From an uncultured Muribaculaceae bacterium (GTDB lineage: Bacteria > Bacteroidota > Bacteroidia > Bacteroidales > Muribaculaceae), in assembly GCA_910583795.1 (NCBI GenBank), contig CAJTZQ010000005.1:1-64000 (forward strand): a DNA stretch of 64,000 nt. The letters run 5' to 3'. Of this stretch, positions 54,495 to 63,455 are shown one piece after another (position 1 is the stretch's first letter; every line of letters begins with the position of its first letter). The translations under genes and the position numbers were made by a program. The notes beneath the pieces were generated by a model that saw nothing but the letters and a program-made list of their open reading frames with translations, was not told the DNA's origin and searched no databases.

Positions 54495-55970
54495 TTATTT
54501 TCTCCAGAAAGATGGGGCAAAGAGAAGAAGAATCGTGAAAAGTTCAAGACGACCAACGAGCATAATAAAAGATAGCAACCATTTAGCCCCGTTGGGAATA
54601 AGTGCGAAATTACCTCCGATTCCTGTAATATCGGTTCCAAGTCCTGTGTTTGATATCGCGGAGAGACATACAAAAAAACTGTCTTTAAGGGGCAGTCCCA
54701 TGATCACGAGTATTGTCCCTCCAACAAGTATCACCATTATGTAGACGAAAAGGAAAGCCAGCGTTTTCTGTACCACCGATGATGGTGTGCCTTTGCCATT
54801 GATACATACCGTCGTGACAGCACTTGGATGCATCATTTTGAAAAATTCATTTTTTATAAATTTGAACAATACTATGAATCGGTCAATCTTCGCTCCACCC
54901 GACGTGCTCCCAGCACACGCTCCCATGACCATCATTATAATTAAGACAATTACTGCCAACGGGCCCCAATCTGCAAAATCCGGTTCTGTAAGTCCTGTAG
55001 ATGTCAAAATGGAGACCGCCTGGAATAGAGGATCAATCGTGACATCATCAATATTATGCGCAAGACCCTGCGCAACAACATTAATTGTCAATACCACATA
55101 ACATATAAATATTATGGCAAGATACCATCTTAGTACATCATTTTTGAATGCAGATTTAAAATTCCCACATACAACCTTATAGATAATGGCGAAATTTACG
55201 CCACCTAAAAACATGAAGAACATCAATACTGTTTTGATGTAGGTGCTCCCCATTTCTGTGACAGACATATCGCTATTGGAAAATCCTCCGGTCGACATCG
55301 TTGACAGACCATAACAGAATGCATCAAAAACCGACATGTCGGAAAATCCGAGCAGTATGATGAGAATAGATGTGAGGCATATATATACAATCCACAAACT
55401 TTGGGCAGTAAAGCTTATCCGGGGTCTTAACTTGTCGTGAGTGATCCCTGTCACTTCTGCATTAAACAGTTGCATACCACCTTGGTAGTTTAGCATAGGA
55501 ACTACGGCAAGCGTGAACAGGATAATTCCGAGACCTCCGATCCATTGCACTATGCATCTCCATAATAGTAAAGAATGTGGAACTCCCTCAAGTGAGTTAA
55601 GAACGGTTGCTCCGGTTGTGGTGAATCCACTCATGGTTTCAAAAAAAGCATCCGTGACAGACAGATTTGTGGAACATGTTATGAAGGGAAGCATTCCGAA
55701 CAATGAAAGAATAATCCACGTGAGTCCTGTAAGAACAACAGCTTCACGTTTACCCATTTCCCTACTATTGGGTTTAAGGCTTACCATTCCCATTCCACAC
55801 CCTGCCGTGATTCCCATGCATAATAAAAATTGCATTATGCTGTGTTCATTGTAGAAAAGCCCGACAATACAGGGAATAGCCATAAATGCCGCCTCAATCA
55901 TCAAAAGCCATCCGATGACACGAAGAAGCATCTTTACATTAAGGTAACCTTTATGTTGTTTAAAAGCCAT
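54495..55970 (-). CDS. trkH: K+ uptake channel subunit TrkH
   Basis: A 491-residue channel with four pore loops holding selectivity-filter segments (FETMSGFTTTGATVL, GLSTMSTGGFSNSD, SILTSTGLTEPDFADWG, SAISNTGLGTDITGIGG). Its start codon overlaps the trkA stop by one base (TAATG). Works with the TrkA gate encoded upstream. Confidence 0.96.
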   Translation of the reverse strand: MAFKQHKGYLNVKMLLRVIGWLLMIEAAFMAIPCIVGLFYNEHSIMQFLLCMGITAGCGMGMVSLKPNSREMGKREAVVLTGLTWIILSLFGMLPFITCSTNLSVTDAFFETMSGFTTTGATVLNSLEGVPHSLLLWRCIVQWIGGLGIILFTLAVVPMLNYQGGMQLFNAEVTGITHDKLRPRISFTAQSLWIVYICLTSILIILLGFSDMSVFDAFCYGLSTMSTGGFSNSDMSVTEMGSTYIKTVLMFFMFLGGVNFAIIYKVVCGNFKSAFKNDVLRWYLAIIFICYVVLTINVVAQGLAHNIDDVTIDPLFQAVSILTSTGLTEPDFADWGPLAVIVLIIMMVMGACAGSTSGGAKIDRFIVLFKFIKNEFFKMMHPSAVTTVCINGKGTPSSVVQKTLAFLFVYIMVILVGGTILVIMGLPLKDSFFVCLSAISNTGLGTDITGIGGNFALIPNGAKWLLSFIMLVGRLELFTILLLFAPSFWRK

Positions 55971-57304
55971 TAATTAAACCATTTTTCAATCTTGCTGATT
56001 GTCCCATTAAGACAGAATACGACTACGAAGTCTCCGGCTTCTATATGGCTGTTGCCTCCGACAAGCATGCAATTGTCGTCGCGAACTATTGCCGCCAATG
56101 TCATACCGAATGGTAAATGAAGATCCTTTACCGGAGCTTTTGTGATTTTAGCTCCAGGACGTACGAGCATTTCAGCCACTTCCGCATCTGCAAGAGCCAG
56201 ACATTTTGCATTGCTCTCATCAGCATCAAGCAAGATTTTGAAAATATGGCTTGAGGCCAGGAGTTTTTTATTGATGATGGTGCCAATATTGAGATTTTCA
56301 GCCTGACTGACAAACTGTAGATTCTCCACATCAGCTATTGTTTTAGGCACACCAAACTCTTTTGCTGAAAGACAAGACAAGATATTTGTTTCGGAATAGT
56401 CTGTAAGGGCAAGAAATGCATCATATTGATAGATATTATTTTCTCGAAGCACCTCGATGTCTCTACCATCGCCAAGAACAATCTCGCAGTCAGGCAAAGC
56501 CGTTGCCATGTATTCACAATTTTCTCGATCATTGTCAATAATCTTGATGTGAAATTTATCATGAAAGCGTTTTGCGAACCTGCGGGCTATCCGGCTGCCT
56601 CCCATTATGAGAGCCTTCTTGATCACTCGTTTCTTCTTGCCACAAAGATCTCTTACCTCCTGAACATAGGGTGGTGTAGTGATGAAATAGACAATGTCGT
56701 CATATTCGATTTCATCATTACCTCCGGGTATGATTGTCTCGTTGTTTCGTTTTATTGCAGCTACGTGGAAATTGTGTTCTTTTACCGGAAGATCCTTAAG
56801 TTTACAGTTTATAAGGGGTGACTCACTATGTAGTTTAACGCCAATAAGTAAAAGATTACCTCCATGAAGCTCTCCCCAATATCTTGCCCAATTGTGGGCA
56901 AGAGCAAGATTGATTTCGTCTGCAGCAAGATCTTCGGGATAAATCAGGAAATCTGCACCCATGTCACGCAAAATAGCCCCATTCTTGGAATCAAGAAATT
57001 CATGATTGTCAATTCTTGCTACTGTTTTCTTTGCGCCAAGCCTTTTGGCAATCGCACAGGATGTTATGTTGCGTGTCTCGTATGGTGTGACCGCGATATA
57101 AAGATCCGTGTTGTCTACACCCACATCGCGCAAGGTCTCGAATGACGATGTGGATCCGTTCCAGGTCATCAGGTTGTAATTATCGTTGATTACGTCAAGT
57201 CGTGCCTGATCACTGTCAAGCAAGATTATATCCTGATCTTCATTTGATAGAAGTTTGGCAAGGTGGGTGCCCACTTCGCCTGCTCCGGCAATCACAATTT
57301 TCAT
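55970..57304 (-). CDS. trkA: Trk system peripheral protein TrkA
   Basis: A 444-residue protein with two RCK modules: first Rossmann motif GAGEVGTHLAKLLSNE (6-21) and second GGSRIARRFAKRFH (about 235-248), each followed by a TrkA-C domain. Binds NAD(H) or ATP and gates TrkH. Start overlaps the dxs stop by 4 bases (ATGA). Confidence 0.96.
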   Translation of the reverse strand: MKIVIAGAGEVGTHLAKLLSNEDQDIILLDSDQARLDVINDNYNLMTWNGSTSSFETLRDVGVDNTDLYIAVTPYETRNITSCAIAKRLGAKKTVARIDNHEFLDSKNGAILRDMGADFLIYPEDLAADEINLALAHNWARYWGELHGGNLLLIGVKLHSESPLINCKLKDLPVKEHNFHVAAIKRNNETIIPGGNDEIEYDDIVYFITTPPYVQEVRDLCGKKKRVIKKALIMGGSRIARRFAKRFHDKFHIKIIDNDRENCEYMATALPDCEIVLGDGRDIEVLRENNIYQYDAFLALTDYSETNILSCLSAKEFGVPKTIADVENLQFVSQAENLNIGTIINKKLLASSHIFKILLDADESNAKCLALADAEVAEMLVRPGAKITKAPVKDLHLPFGMTLAAIVRDDNCMLVGGNSHIEAGDFVVVFCLNGTISKIEKWFN

Positions 57305-59232
57305 TGTTTGAGAAGATTAGAATGAATTTCCTTTACACTTGACACGATATTGTCTATATCGTAACCGCAGATATGTTTCAGTTCATTTACTGTGCCTTGA
57401 GCGATCCATCGGTCGGGCACTCCGAGACTTTTGACCGGAATGTCAGATCCTAATGCCTTGAAATGATTCAGCACCACAGACCCGAAACCGCCCTCCAATG
57501 CGCCGTCTTCGATTGTCACAACGGCTTTATAGTTTTTGACGACACTCAAAAGGATTTCTTCATCAATCGGTTTCATCCAGATCATGTCAAAAACGTCTGT
57601 GGCAATTCCTGAATCCGAAAGGATTTCTGAAGCTTTTACGGCATCATGAAGAGAGGGGCCAAGTGTCAAAACCGCTATTCGGGAATTATTGTTTTCAACT
57701 ATTTTCCTCCCTTTCCCGATTTCAATTTCATGCATCGGAGATTTCCAATCAATTTTTGTGGCTTTCCCTCGCGGATATCTTATGGCGAGTGGGGATTTTA
57801 GCGATAAAGACGTAAACATAAGGTTTCTCATGGTTTCTTCGTCTGCGGGGGAAGCAATTTTCATCCCCGGTATGCAGTTAAGGTAGGGGAGGTCGAATAA
57901 ACCATGGTGAGTGACACCATCTTCACCGACAATACCTGCGCGGTCAATACAGAAGGTAACAGGAAGTCCCTGGATTGCCACGTCATGAATAATATTATCG
58001 TATGCTCGCTGCAGGAATGAAGAATAGATTGCCACAAAAGGTTTTTTACCCCCTGCGGCGAGTCCTCCGGCAAATGTGACGGCATGCCCTTCTGATATTC
58101 CCACGTCAAAAGCGCGGTCAGGCATAACATCATTCAGATTGCATAGGGAAGTGCCTGAAAGCATTCCTGCGGTTATCCCTACAACTTTATAATCTTTTTT
58201 AGCAAGCTCTACCAATGTTTCACCAAATACTTCCTGCCAAAGAGGGGGTTGCGGTACATCTGATTTGCCGAGTTTCTCACCTGTTTCCGGGTTGAATTTT
58301 CCGGGGGCATGCCAGGCTGCCGGGTTTTCTTCGGCTGTCTTGTATCCTTTTCCTTTCACGGTGCAGACATGGAGTAGGCGAGGACCTTCCATATCTTTAA
58401 TCTCCCGGAACACTTTTACGAGTTTCACAACATCGTGGCCATCGATGGGTCCAAAATACCTAATGTTGAGACCTTCGAAGATATTTTGTTTTTTCGATAC
58501 AAGCGATTTTATAGAATTGTTAAAACGGATGATAGCTCTCTTTCTTTGATCTGTCAGGATACCTTTCCTACGGAAAAAACCAGCCATCTTGTTCCTTATG
58601 CGGTTGTAGCCAGCAGAAGTGGTGAGATCTGAAAGGTAAGAATGAAGTGCGCCGACATTTGAATCAATGCTCATATCATTGTCGTTTAACACTATCAACA
58701 GATTGTTGGGGTGATTTGATGCGTTGTTTAATCCCTCGAAAGCCAGCCCTCCGCTGATTGATGCATCTCCTATCACGGCTACAGTTTTTCTTTTTTCATG
58801 CCCCGGAGTTGATTTATCGGCTATAGCCATTCCAAGAGCTGCTGAAATAGAATTCCCTGCATGCCCCGCCATGAAGGTATCTGCCTCACTTTCCAATGGA
58901 TTCGGAAATCCGCTTATTCCGTTAAGTGTGCGCTGATGGGCGAAAGCTTCTTTCCTGCCGGTCAGTATTTTATGAGCATATGCTTGGTGTCCGACGTCCC
59001 ATACAAGTCTGTCGTCCGGGGTGTTATAGACATAATGAAGCGCAACGATGAGGTCAACCGCCCCCATGCTTGAAGCAAAATGCCCGGGGTTTTGGGAGAG
59101 ATGAGAAATGAGAAACTCTCTGATCTCGCTACATAATTGAGGGAGTTGGTCCACAGACAGTTTACGGAGGTCAGAGGGCGAATTTATTTTAGATAGGAGT
59201 GATGTAGACACACTTTCTAATTTAAGGTCCAT
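57301..59232 (-). CDS. dxs: 1-deoxy-D-xylulose-5-phosphate synthase
   Basis: A 643-residue thiamine-diphosphate enzyme, first step of the MEP isoprenoid pathway. Typical segments: GHFASSMGAVDLIVALHYV, VWDVGHQAYAHKILTGRK, GHAGNSISAALGMA, VIGDASISGGLAFEGLNNA, DRAGIVGEDGVTHHGLFDL, IRYPRGKATKIDW. Coupled to trkA downstream; the linkage of isoprenoid and potassium genes is conserved in Bacteroidales. Confidence 0.97.
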   Translation of the reverse strand: MDLKLESVSTSLLSKINSPSDLRKLSVDQLPQLCSEIREFLISHLSQNPGHFASSMGAVDLIVALHYVYNTPDDRLVWDVGHQAYAHKILTGRKEAFAHQRTLNGISGFPNPLESEADTFMAGHAGNSISAALGMAIADKSTPGHEKRKTVAVIGDASISGGLAFEGLNNASNHPNNLLIVLNDNDMSIDSNVGALHSYLSDLTTSAGYNRIRNKMAGFFRRKGILTDQRKRAIIRFNNSIKSLVSKKQNIFEGLNIRYFGPIDGHDVVKLVKVFREIKDMEGPRLLHVCTVKGKGYKTAEENPAAWHAPGKFNPETGEKLGKSDVPQPPLWQEVFGETLVELAKKDYKVVGITAGMLSGTSLCNLNDVMPDRAFDVGISEGHAVTFAGGLAAGGKKPFVAIYSSFLQRAYDNIIHDVAIQGLPVTFCIDRAGIVGEDGVTHHGLFDLPYLNCIPGMKIASPADEETMRNLMFTSLSLKSPLAIRYPRGKATKIDWKSPMHEIEIGKGRKIVENNNSRIAVLTLGPSLHDAVKASEILSDSGIATDVFDMIWMKPIDEEILLSVVKNYKAVVTIEDGALEGGFGSVVLNHFKALGSDIPVKSLGVPDRWIAQGTVNELKHICGYDIDNIVSSVKEIHSNLLKQ

Positions 59233-59240
59233 TTCTATAT

Positions 59241-59417
59241 CTATTTATTATCTCTCCGGATGTATTTTTTCCAGAGAGGCACAAAGATGATTATGCCGGT
59301 GGCAACTACAAGAAGTATATTCTTGAGGTTGACACCGCCAAGCGCTAACAGAGACCAACATAGCCAGACCCATACGAGCGCCAATATTGAAAAACCGGCA
59401 ATTTTTGTAGGCTGCAT
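59241..59417 (-). CDS. 58-residue two-helix membrane protein upstream of dxs
   Basis: Translating the minus strand gives MQPTKIAGFSILALVWVWLC, then a second hydrophobic segment (LKNILLVVATGIIIFVPLW at about 31-49), a basic end KKYIRRDNK and a TAG stop eight bases before the dxs start. Two clear membrane helices, a positively charged C-terminus and close coupling to dxs argue for a real gene; short-ORF cutoffs would miss it. No family recognised. A TTG, 20 bases, TAATTTCG promoter-like pair (59454-59424) lies just upstream. Confidence 0.72.
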   Translation of the reverse strand: MQPTKIAGFSILALVWVWLCWSLLALGGVNLKNILLVVATGIIIFVPLWKKYIRRDNK

Positions 59418-59423
59418 ACGTTG

Positions 59424-59454
59424 CGAAATTAGTCAAATTTTCTCAAATAATCAA
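59424..59454 (-). promoter_or_regulatory. possible promoter for the dxs-trkA-trkH operon
   Basis: Minus strand TTG, 20 bases, TAATTTCG: one mismatch to TAnnTTTG. The start would be almost at the ATG of the 58-residue protein, giving a near-leaderless transcript. Confidence 0.4.
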
Positions 59455-59545
59455 CTCACAGCCCCTCTATTTTTTATAAATCGGGATAATAGCTCTGACA
59501 ATTTCAGTGTGGCATACATAGTTGAGTGTTAATTTTTGAAAAAAT

Positions 59546-59632
59546 GAAGTAGTTCCAACTTTTTTCTTTTTCAAGATTTCGTCAGATTTTCGAGACGATT
59601 TTGAAACTTGAAGAGGGAGTTTAGCGGACTAA
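59546..59632 (-). repeat. 204-bp element, copy D (truncated)
   Basis: Inverted relative to copies A-C. Begins GAAGTAGTTCCAACT, and matches the right arm of the element up to the central hairpin (TTTAGCGGACTAA), after which homology is lost. The other arm is missing. Confidence 0.82.
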
Positions 59633-59691
59633 GGCTGTTAAATAAATTTATAAAAGATTGTTCTTTCATAGGAAAAAACTCAATTAATGGT

Positions 59692-59699
59692 TATCTTTG
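59692..59699 (+). promoter_or_regulatory. -7 box for ftsK
   Basis: TATCTTTG fits TAnnTTTG and lies 19 bases before the chosen ftsK start, giving a leader of about 14 bases. The -33 half is not clear. It excludes the upstream TTG start of the long open frame. Confidence 0.55.
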
Positions 59700-59718
59700 C
59701 ATTCTCAAAAACGATCTA

Positions 59719-62448
59719 ATGAAAACATACGATACTTTCAATCCTACGATTCCGGATGCTGATGAAACGGCTGTTTGTGATACCTTGCCACCTGTGACTG
59801 AAGATATTGCGCAACCCAAACCTAAGCAAAAAGAACAGAAAGAAAGAGTGAATAAGGTAAAAAAGCCTGCAGCGGCAAAACCAAAAACTCAATCGGTTCC
59901 TTTCTTTATTAAAATCAAGAATTGGGCAACGTCTCAGACTCTACGCTGGCTTATCGGTCTTTTTCTCGGCTTTTTTGCAGTATATCTCGGAGTTGCTTTC
60001 TTATCTTATTTTTCGAGTTGCATTAAAGACCAGTCGGAAATCAACAACACTGCTATAGGGGCTGCTGGTTCTATCTCTAATGCCGCAGGGGAAGGGGGAG
60101 CCCGTTTGGCTGAGTTTCTCATTAATGAATGTTTCGGCTTGGGTTCTCTTGTTATAGTGTTTTGGCTTGGGGCTATGGCGCTAAAGCAGCTTGTGGGGAA
60201 ACCTCGATTTAAATCCGTTGATTTCACAATAAAATCGATGGTGGCGCTTGTTACGGTTTCTTTGATTATAGGGCTTGTGACAATCGGGCTGCAGTCTCCT
60301 GTGAATTGGGGCGGTTATCATGGGAGATATGTCAATGAATTCATTATCCATTTCTTGGGATGGACCGGTGCGGTGATTTTATGTATTTTTTTGATTGCCT
60401 GCTTTTTTGTTATCTGTTTAAGAGATTTTATAAACTGGATAATACGTCTTAAACACAAGCGTGACGAAAAACGTAAGATCGAGGCGGAGAAGAAAGCCCT
60501 AAGGCTTCAGAGAGAACGCGAAATTGAGGAAATGCGTAAATATGAAGAGGCTTATGCCTCGCCTGAGGAGAATGTTACATCAGATACAGATTCTCAAACT
60601 GATGATGGCACTCATGTGGTTTTCGGGGAAGAAGAATCAGGGTTATATAGCTCTTTACCCGATTTTGAAGATATGGAATATTCGTTGGAGGAAGAGGAAT
60701 CTCCTGTGGCGGAATATGTCTTGAGGGAAACTATAGATGATTCTTCAAATAGACAATATCCGGAACCTGTAGCTTCTGAGAATATGGTTGACGGACCGGG
60801 TGAAGGGGATTGTTCTGCCCCGGGATTGTCTGAGGAAGGTTCCATAGATGATCTTGAGGATTCAAAAACTGATGATGAGCCCGTTTCTGATGGAGATATG
60901 GTTGTCAATGTCAATTCAATTTCTCAGGTAAATGCCGGAAGAGTTCCAGATAATGCCGGTCTTCCCGGTGCGCATCCTTATAAATTCCCACCTTTTGAAC
61001 TTTTAAGGGAAGGGGTTGCTAAAGTCAGCGTGGATGCTGAGGAACAATTGGAGAATAAGGAAAAGATTAAAAAGACATTGCTCGATTTTGGTATCCCTAT
61101 CCTCAGTATCGAGGCAACTGTCGGTCCTACGGTTACGCTATATGAGATTGTTCCGGATAAGGGCGTGAGAATTGCAAAGATACGAAGTCTTGTAGATGAT
61201 ATTGCATTGAGCCTTTCTGCCGAAGGTGTGCGTATCATTGCGCCTATTCCCGGGAAGGGTACGGTTGGTATAGAGGTTGCCAATAAGGATCCCCAGACTG
61301 TGTCTATGCGCACTGTTATCAAATCACGCACATATCAGGAATCAAAATATAAGCTACCTATTGCCCTTGGCTCCACTATTTCAAACGAAGTCTATATAGC
61401 CGATCTTGCTAAAATGCCACACCTGCTTGTCGCTGGTGCCACGGGTCAGGGTAAGTCTGTCGGGCTTAATGCAATCATAGCATCTTTGCTTTATAGGAAA
61501 ACTCCTGATGAATTGAAATTTGTGATGATCGACCCGAAAATGGTTGAATTCAGCCTCTATGCTAAAATTGAGGCTCACTATCTCGCCAAAATCCCCGGTG
61601 CTGAAGATGCGATCATTACGGATATGGATAAGGTTGTGGCTACCCTCAGCTCATTGTGCGTGGAGATGGACAATCGCTATCAGCTGCTTAAGGATGCCCA
61701 TGCAAGAAATCTTATAGAGTATAATGATAAGATAAAAGCAAGGAAACTGAATCCATTGGAAGGTCACAGATTCCTTCCATATATAGTGGTTGTCGTGGAT
61801 GAGTTCAGCGACCTTATCATGACAGCCGGTAAGGAAGTGGAAATTCCTATAGCGCGTCTTGCCCAGAAGGCTCGTGCTGTCGGTATGCACGTAATTATTG
61901 CCACCCAAAGACCTTCTACCAATGTCATCACGGGTATTATAAAAGCTAATTTCCCGGCTCGAATAGCATTTAAAGTAAGTTCAGGTGTTGATAGTAAGAC
62001 AATTCTTGACACTACTGGAGCTCAACAGCTTATAGGACGTGGAGACATGTTGATTAGCAATAGTTCACCTATGGTACGAGTGCAATGTGCGTTTATCGAT
62101 ACTCCCGAGGTGGAAGAAATATGCGACTACATCGAACGCCAGCCTTACGGACAGGGGGCATATCAGTTGCCTGATCCGGTAGTGACAGGCAGTGACGGAA
62201 ACGATAGTGAGCTTGGTAATAATTTTGGCGACAAGGATCCTCTCTTTGACGAGGTGGCTCGTCTGATCGTTTCCTCTAATACAGCCTCTACTTCTTCATT
62301 GCAAAGAAGATATTCAATTGGATACAACAGGGCAGGAAAGATTATGGATCAGCTTGAGGCTGCCGGAATTGTCGGCCCGGCTCATGGAGGCAAACCTCGT
62401 TCCGTACTTGTTGATGCAATCACCCTTGAGTCGATATTAAACAGTTGA
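59719..62448 (+). CDS. ftsK: FtsK/SpoIIIE DNA translocase
   Basis: A 909-residue protein starting at MKTYDTFNPTIPDADE; an upstream TTG start (59608) would read through repeat D. Four membrane helices at about 75-240 of the mature frame, an acidic linker (about 290-415), then the motor: Walker A GATGQGKSVGLNAI, Walker B VVVDEFSDL, ATQRPSTNVITG, and the C-terminal gamma winged helix (LFDEVARLIVSSNTASTSS, RAGKIMDQLEAAGIVG) that reads KOPS-type signals. Moves chromosome ends during division. Confidence 0.96.
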   Translation: MKTYDTFNPTIPDADETAVCDTLPPVTEDIAQPKPKQKEQKERVNKVKKPAAAKPKTQSVPFFIKIKNWATSQTLRWLIGLFLGFFAVYLGVAFLSYFSSCIKDQSEINNTAIGAAGSISNAAGEGGARLAEFLINECFGLGSLVIVFWLGAMALKQLVGKPRFKSVDFTIKSMVALVTVSLIIGLVTIGLQSPVNWGGYHGRYVNEFIIHFLGWTGAVILCIFLIACFFVICLRDFINWIIRLKHKRDEKRKIEAEKKALRLQREREIEEMRKYEEAYASPEENVTSDTDSQTDDGTHVVFGEEESGLYSSLPDFEDMEYSLEEEESPVAEYVLRETIDDSSNRQYPEPVASENMVDGPGEGDCSAPGLSEEGSIDDLEDSKTDDEPVSDGDMVVNVNSISQVNAGRVPDNAGLPGAHPYKFPPFELLREGVAKVSVDAEEQLENKEKIKKTLLDFGIPILSIEATVGPTVTLYEIVPDKGVRIAKIRSLVDDIALSLSAEGVRIIAPIPGKGTVGIEVANKDPQTVSMRTVIKSRTYQESKYKLPIALGSTISNEVYIADLAKMPHLLVAGATGQGKSVGLNAIIASLLYRKTPDELKFVMIDPKMVEFSLYAKIEAHYLAKIPGAEDAIITDMDKVVATLSSLCVEMDNRYQLLKDAHARNLIEYNDKIKARKLNPLEGHRFLPYIVVVVDEFSDLIMTAGKEVEIPIARLAQKARAVGMHVIIATQRPSTNVITGIIKANFPARIAFKVSSGVDSKTILDTTGAQQLIGRGDMLISNSSPMVRVQCAFIDTPEVEEICDYIERQPYGQGAYQLPDPVVTGSDGNDSELGNNFGDKDPLFDEVARLIVSSNTASTSSLQRRYSIGYNRAGKIMDQLEAAGIVGPAHGGKPRSVLVDAITLESILNS

Positions 62449-62499
62449 ACGATTCAGGTGTCAAATGGTTATATTCATTGGTCTAATTTGAAATTAGTT

Positions 62500-63132
62500 A
62501 TGAAACTATCGATACGTATATTTGGATTTATCCTTTTTATGGCTATGGGGCTGTGTAGTCCCTACACAATGCATGCCGCTTCTCTCACTCCCCAACAGGT
62601 TGCTCAAAGGGCGGCATCTGTCATAAACGCATCAAAAGGATTGTCTGCCGAATTTATAATGACTGCCGGAGGAAAATCTACAAAAGGCACCATAAAGAGT
62701 TTGGGTTCTAAGTTTGCGGTCAGTATGCCGCAGGTTTCTACATGGTATAATGGAAAATCATTATACACATATAATCCGCGTACTTCAGAAACTACTGTTA
62801 TAACCCCTACGGCACAAGAATTGGCTGAATCTAATCCTTTGCTTTATATCAAGAGCGGGGGCGCCGGTTTTACTTATAAATTTTCTACAGTCAAGAGGCA
62901 AGGAAAATATATTATTGATCTTCTTCCCAAAAACAATCGGTCAGGGATTAAAAAAATGACATTTACGGTCAATTCTTCTAATTTCCATGTCGAAAAAATA
63001 GCTGTCGATGCTTCTTCTGGGTCTACAATGGTGACAATCACATCTTTCAAGACCGGAGTGTCGCTCCCCGCAAGTGATTTTGAATATCCCAAATCAAAAT
63101 ATCCTAAGGCTGAAATTGTGGATCTTAGATAA
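62500..63132 (+). CDS. lolA: LolA-like outer membrane lipoprotein carrier
   Basis: A 210-residue periplasmic protein starting at MKLSIRIFGFILFMAMG (signal about 1-27, ending TMHAA). LolA-fold segments: LTPQQVAQRAASVINASKGLSAEF, STWYNGKSLYTYNPRTSETTV, IKKMTFTVNSSNFHVEKIAV. It ferries lipoproteins to the outer membrane. It follows ftsK by 51 bases, a common arrangement in Bacteroidota. Confidence 0.9.
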   Translation: MKLSIRIFGFILFMAMGLCSPYTMHAASLTPQQVAQRAASVINASKGLSAEFIMTAGGKSTKGTIKSLGSKFAVSMPQVSTWYNGKSLYTYNPRTSETTVITPTAQELAESNPLLYIKSGGAGFTYKFSTVKRQGKYIIDLLPKNNRSGIKKMTFTVNSSNFHVEKIAVDASSGSTMVTITSFKTGVSLPASDFEYPKSKYPKAEIVDLR

Positions 63133-63135
63133 GTA

Positions 63136-63168
63136 TTGTTGATTTTATAAAAATATTTTGTAATTTTG
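63136..63168 (+). promoter_or_regulatory. promoter upstream of repeat copy E and trxB
   Basis: TTG (63136-63138 or 63139-63141) with 22 or 19 bases to TAATTTTG (63161-63168). The inferred start near 63174 is within about 6 bases of the left end of copy E, so the repeat would form the 5' end of the trxB transcript. Confidence 0.55.
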
Positions 63169-63179
63169 TTTTATAATAT

Positions 63180-63383
63180 GAAGTTGTTTAGATTTTTTTC
63201 TTTTTCAAGATTTCGTCAGATTCCCGAGGCGATTTTGAAACTTGAAGAGGGAGTTTAGCGTGCCAAACGACCGATTAAAGGATCAAAAGCGACAGGAAAG
63301 ATGGCGGAAGATTGGAAAAGAGGTCTTTTTAACGTAAAAAGCCATAAGAAAATCAATCTCCGTAAAAAAGAGGAAACAACTTC
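63180..63383 (-). repeat. 204-bp inverted-repeat element, copy E (full)
   Basis: Inverted relative to A-C. Ends GAAGTTGTTT and AAACAACTTC are perfectly complementary. The central hairpin reads TTTAGC-GT-GCCAAA, kept by a G-T pair. Same length as A and B. Confidence 0.88.
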
Positions 63384-63455
63384 TATAGTTTATTGTTAAG
63401 GATTGTTTCAGTAAAAGCTGAAACTAATATATAAATCAAATATCTTAATTTATCT

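Larger units (their letters stand above)
59418..59718. other. intergenic region between dxs operon and ftsK
   Basis: Holds the promoter-like pair above, truncated repeat copy D and the ftsK -7 box. No gene. Confidence 0.7.
63133..63455. other. lolA-trxB intergenic region
   Basis: 323 bases with a promoter and full repeat copy E. No gene. Confidence 0.75.

Noticed and set aside
59608..59718. Upstream TTG start for FtsK
   Set aside because: It falls in repeat copy D and upstream of the predicted -7 box.
3753..63383. 204-bp elements as invertible promoters (phase variation)
   Set aside because: Inverted ends would allow it, but the copies are dispersed, have conserved interiors, lack a recognisable outward promoter inside, and no invertase is nearby.
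3753..63383. 204-bp elements as a CRISPR array
   Set aside because: Copies are kilobases apart, far longer than CRISPR repeats and without spacers; no cas genes.
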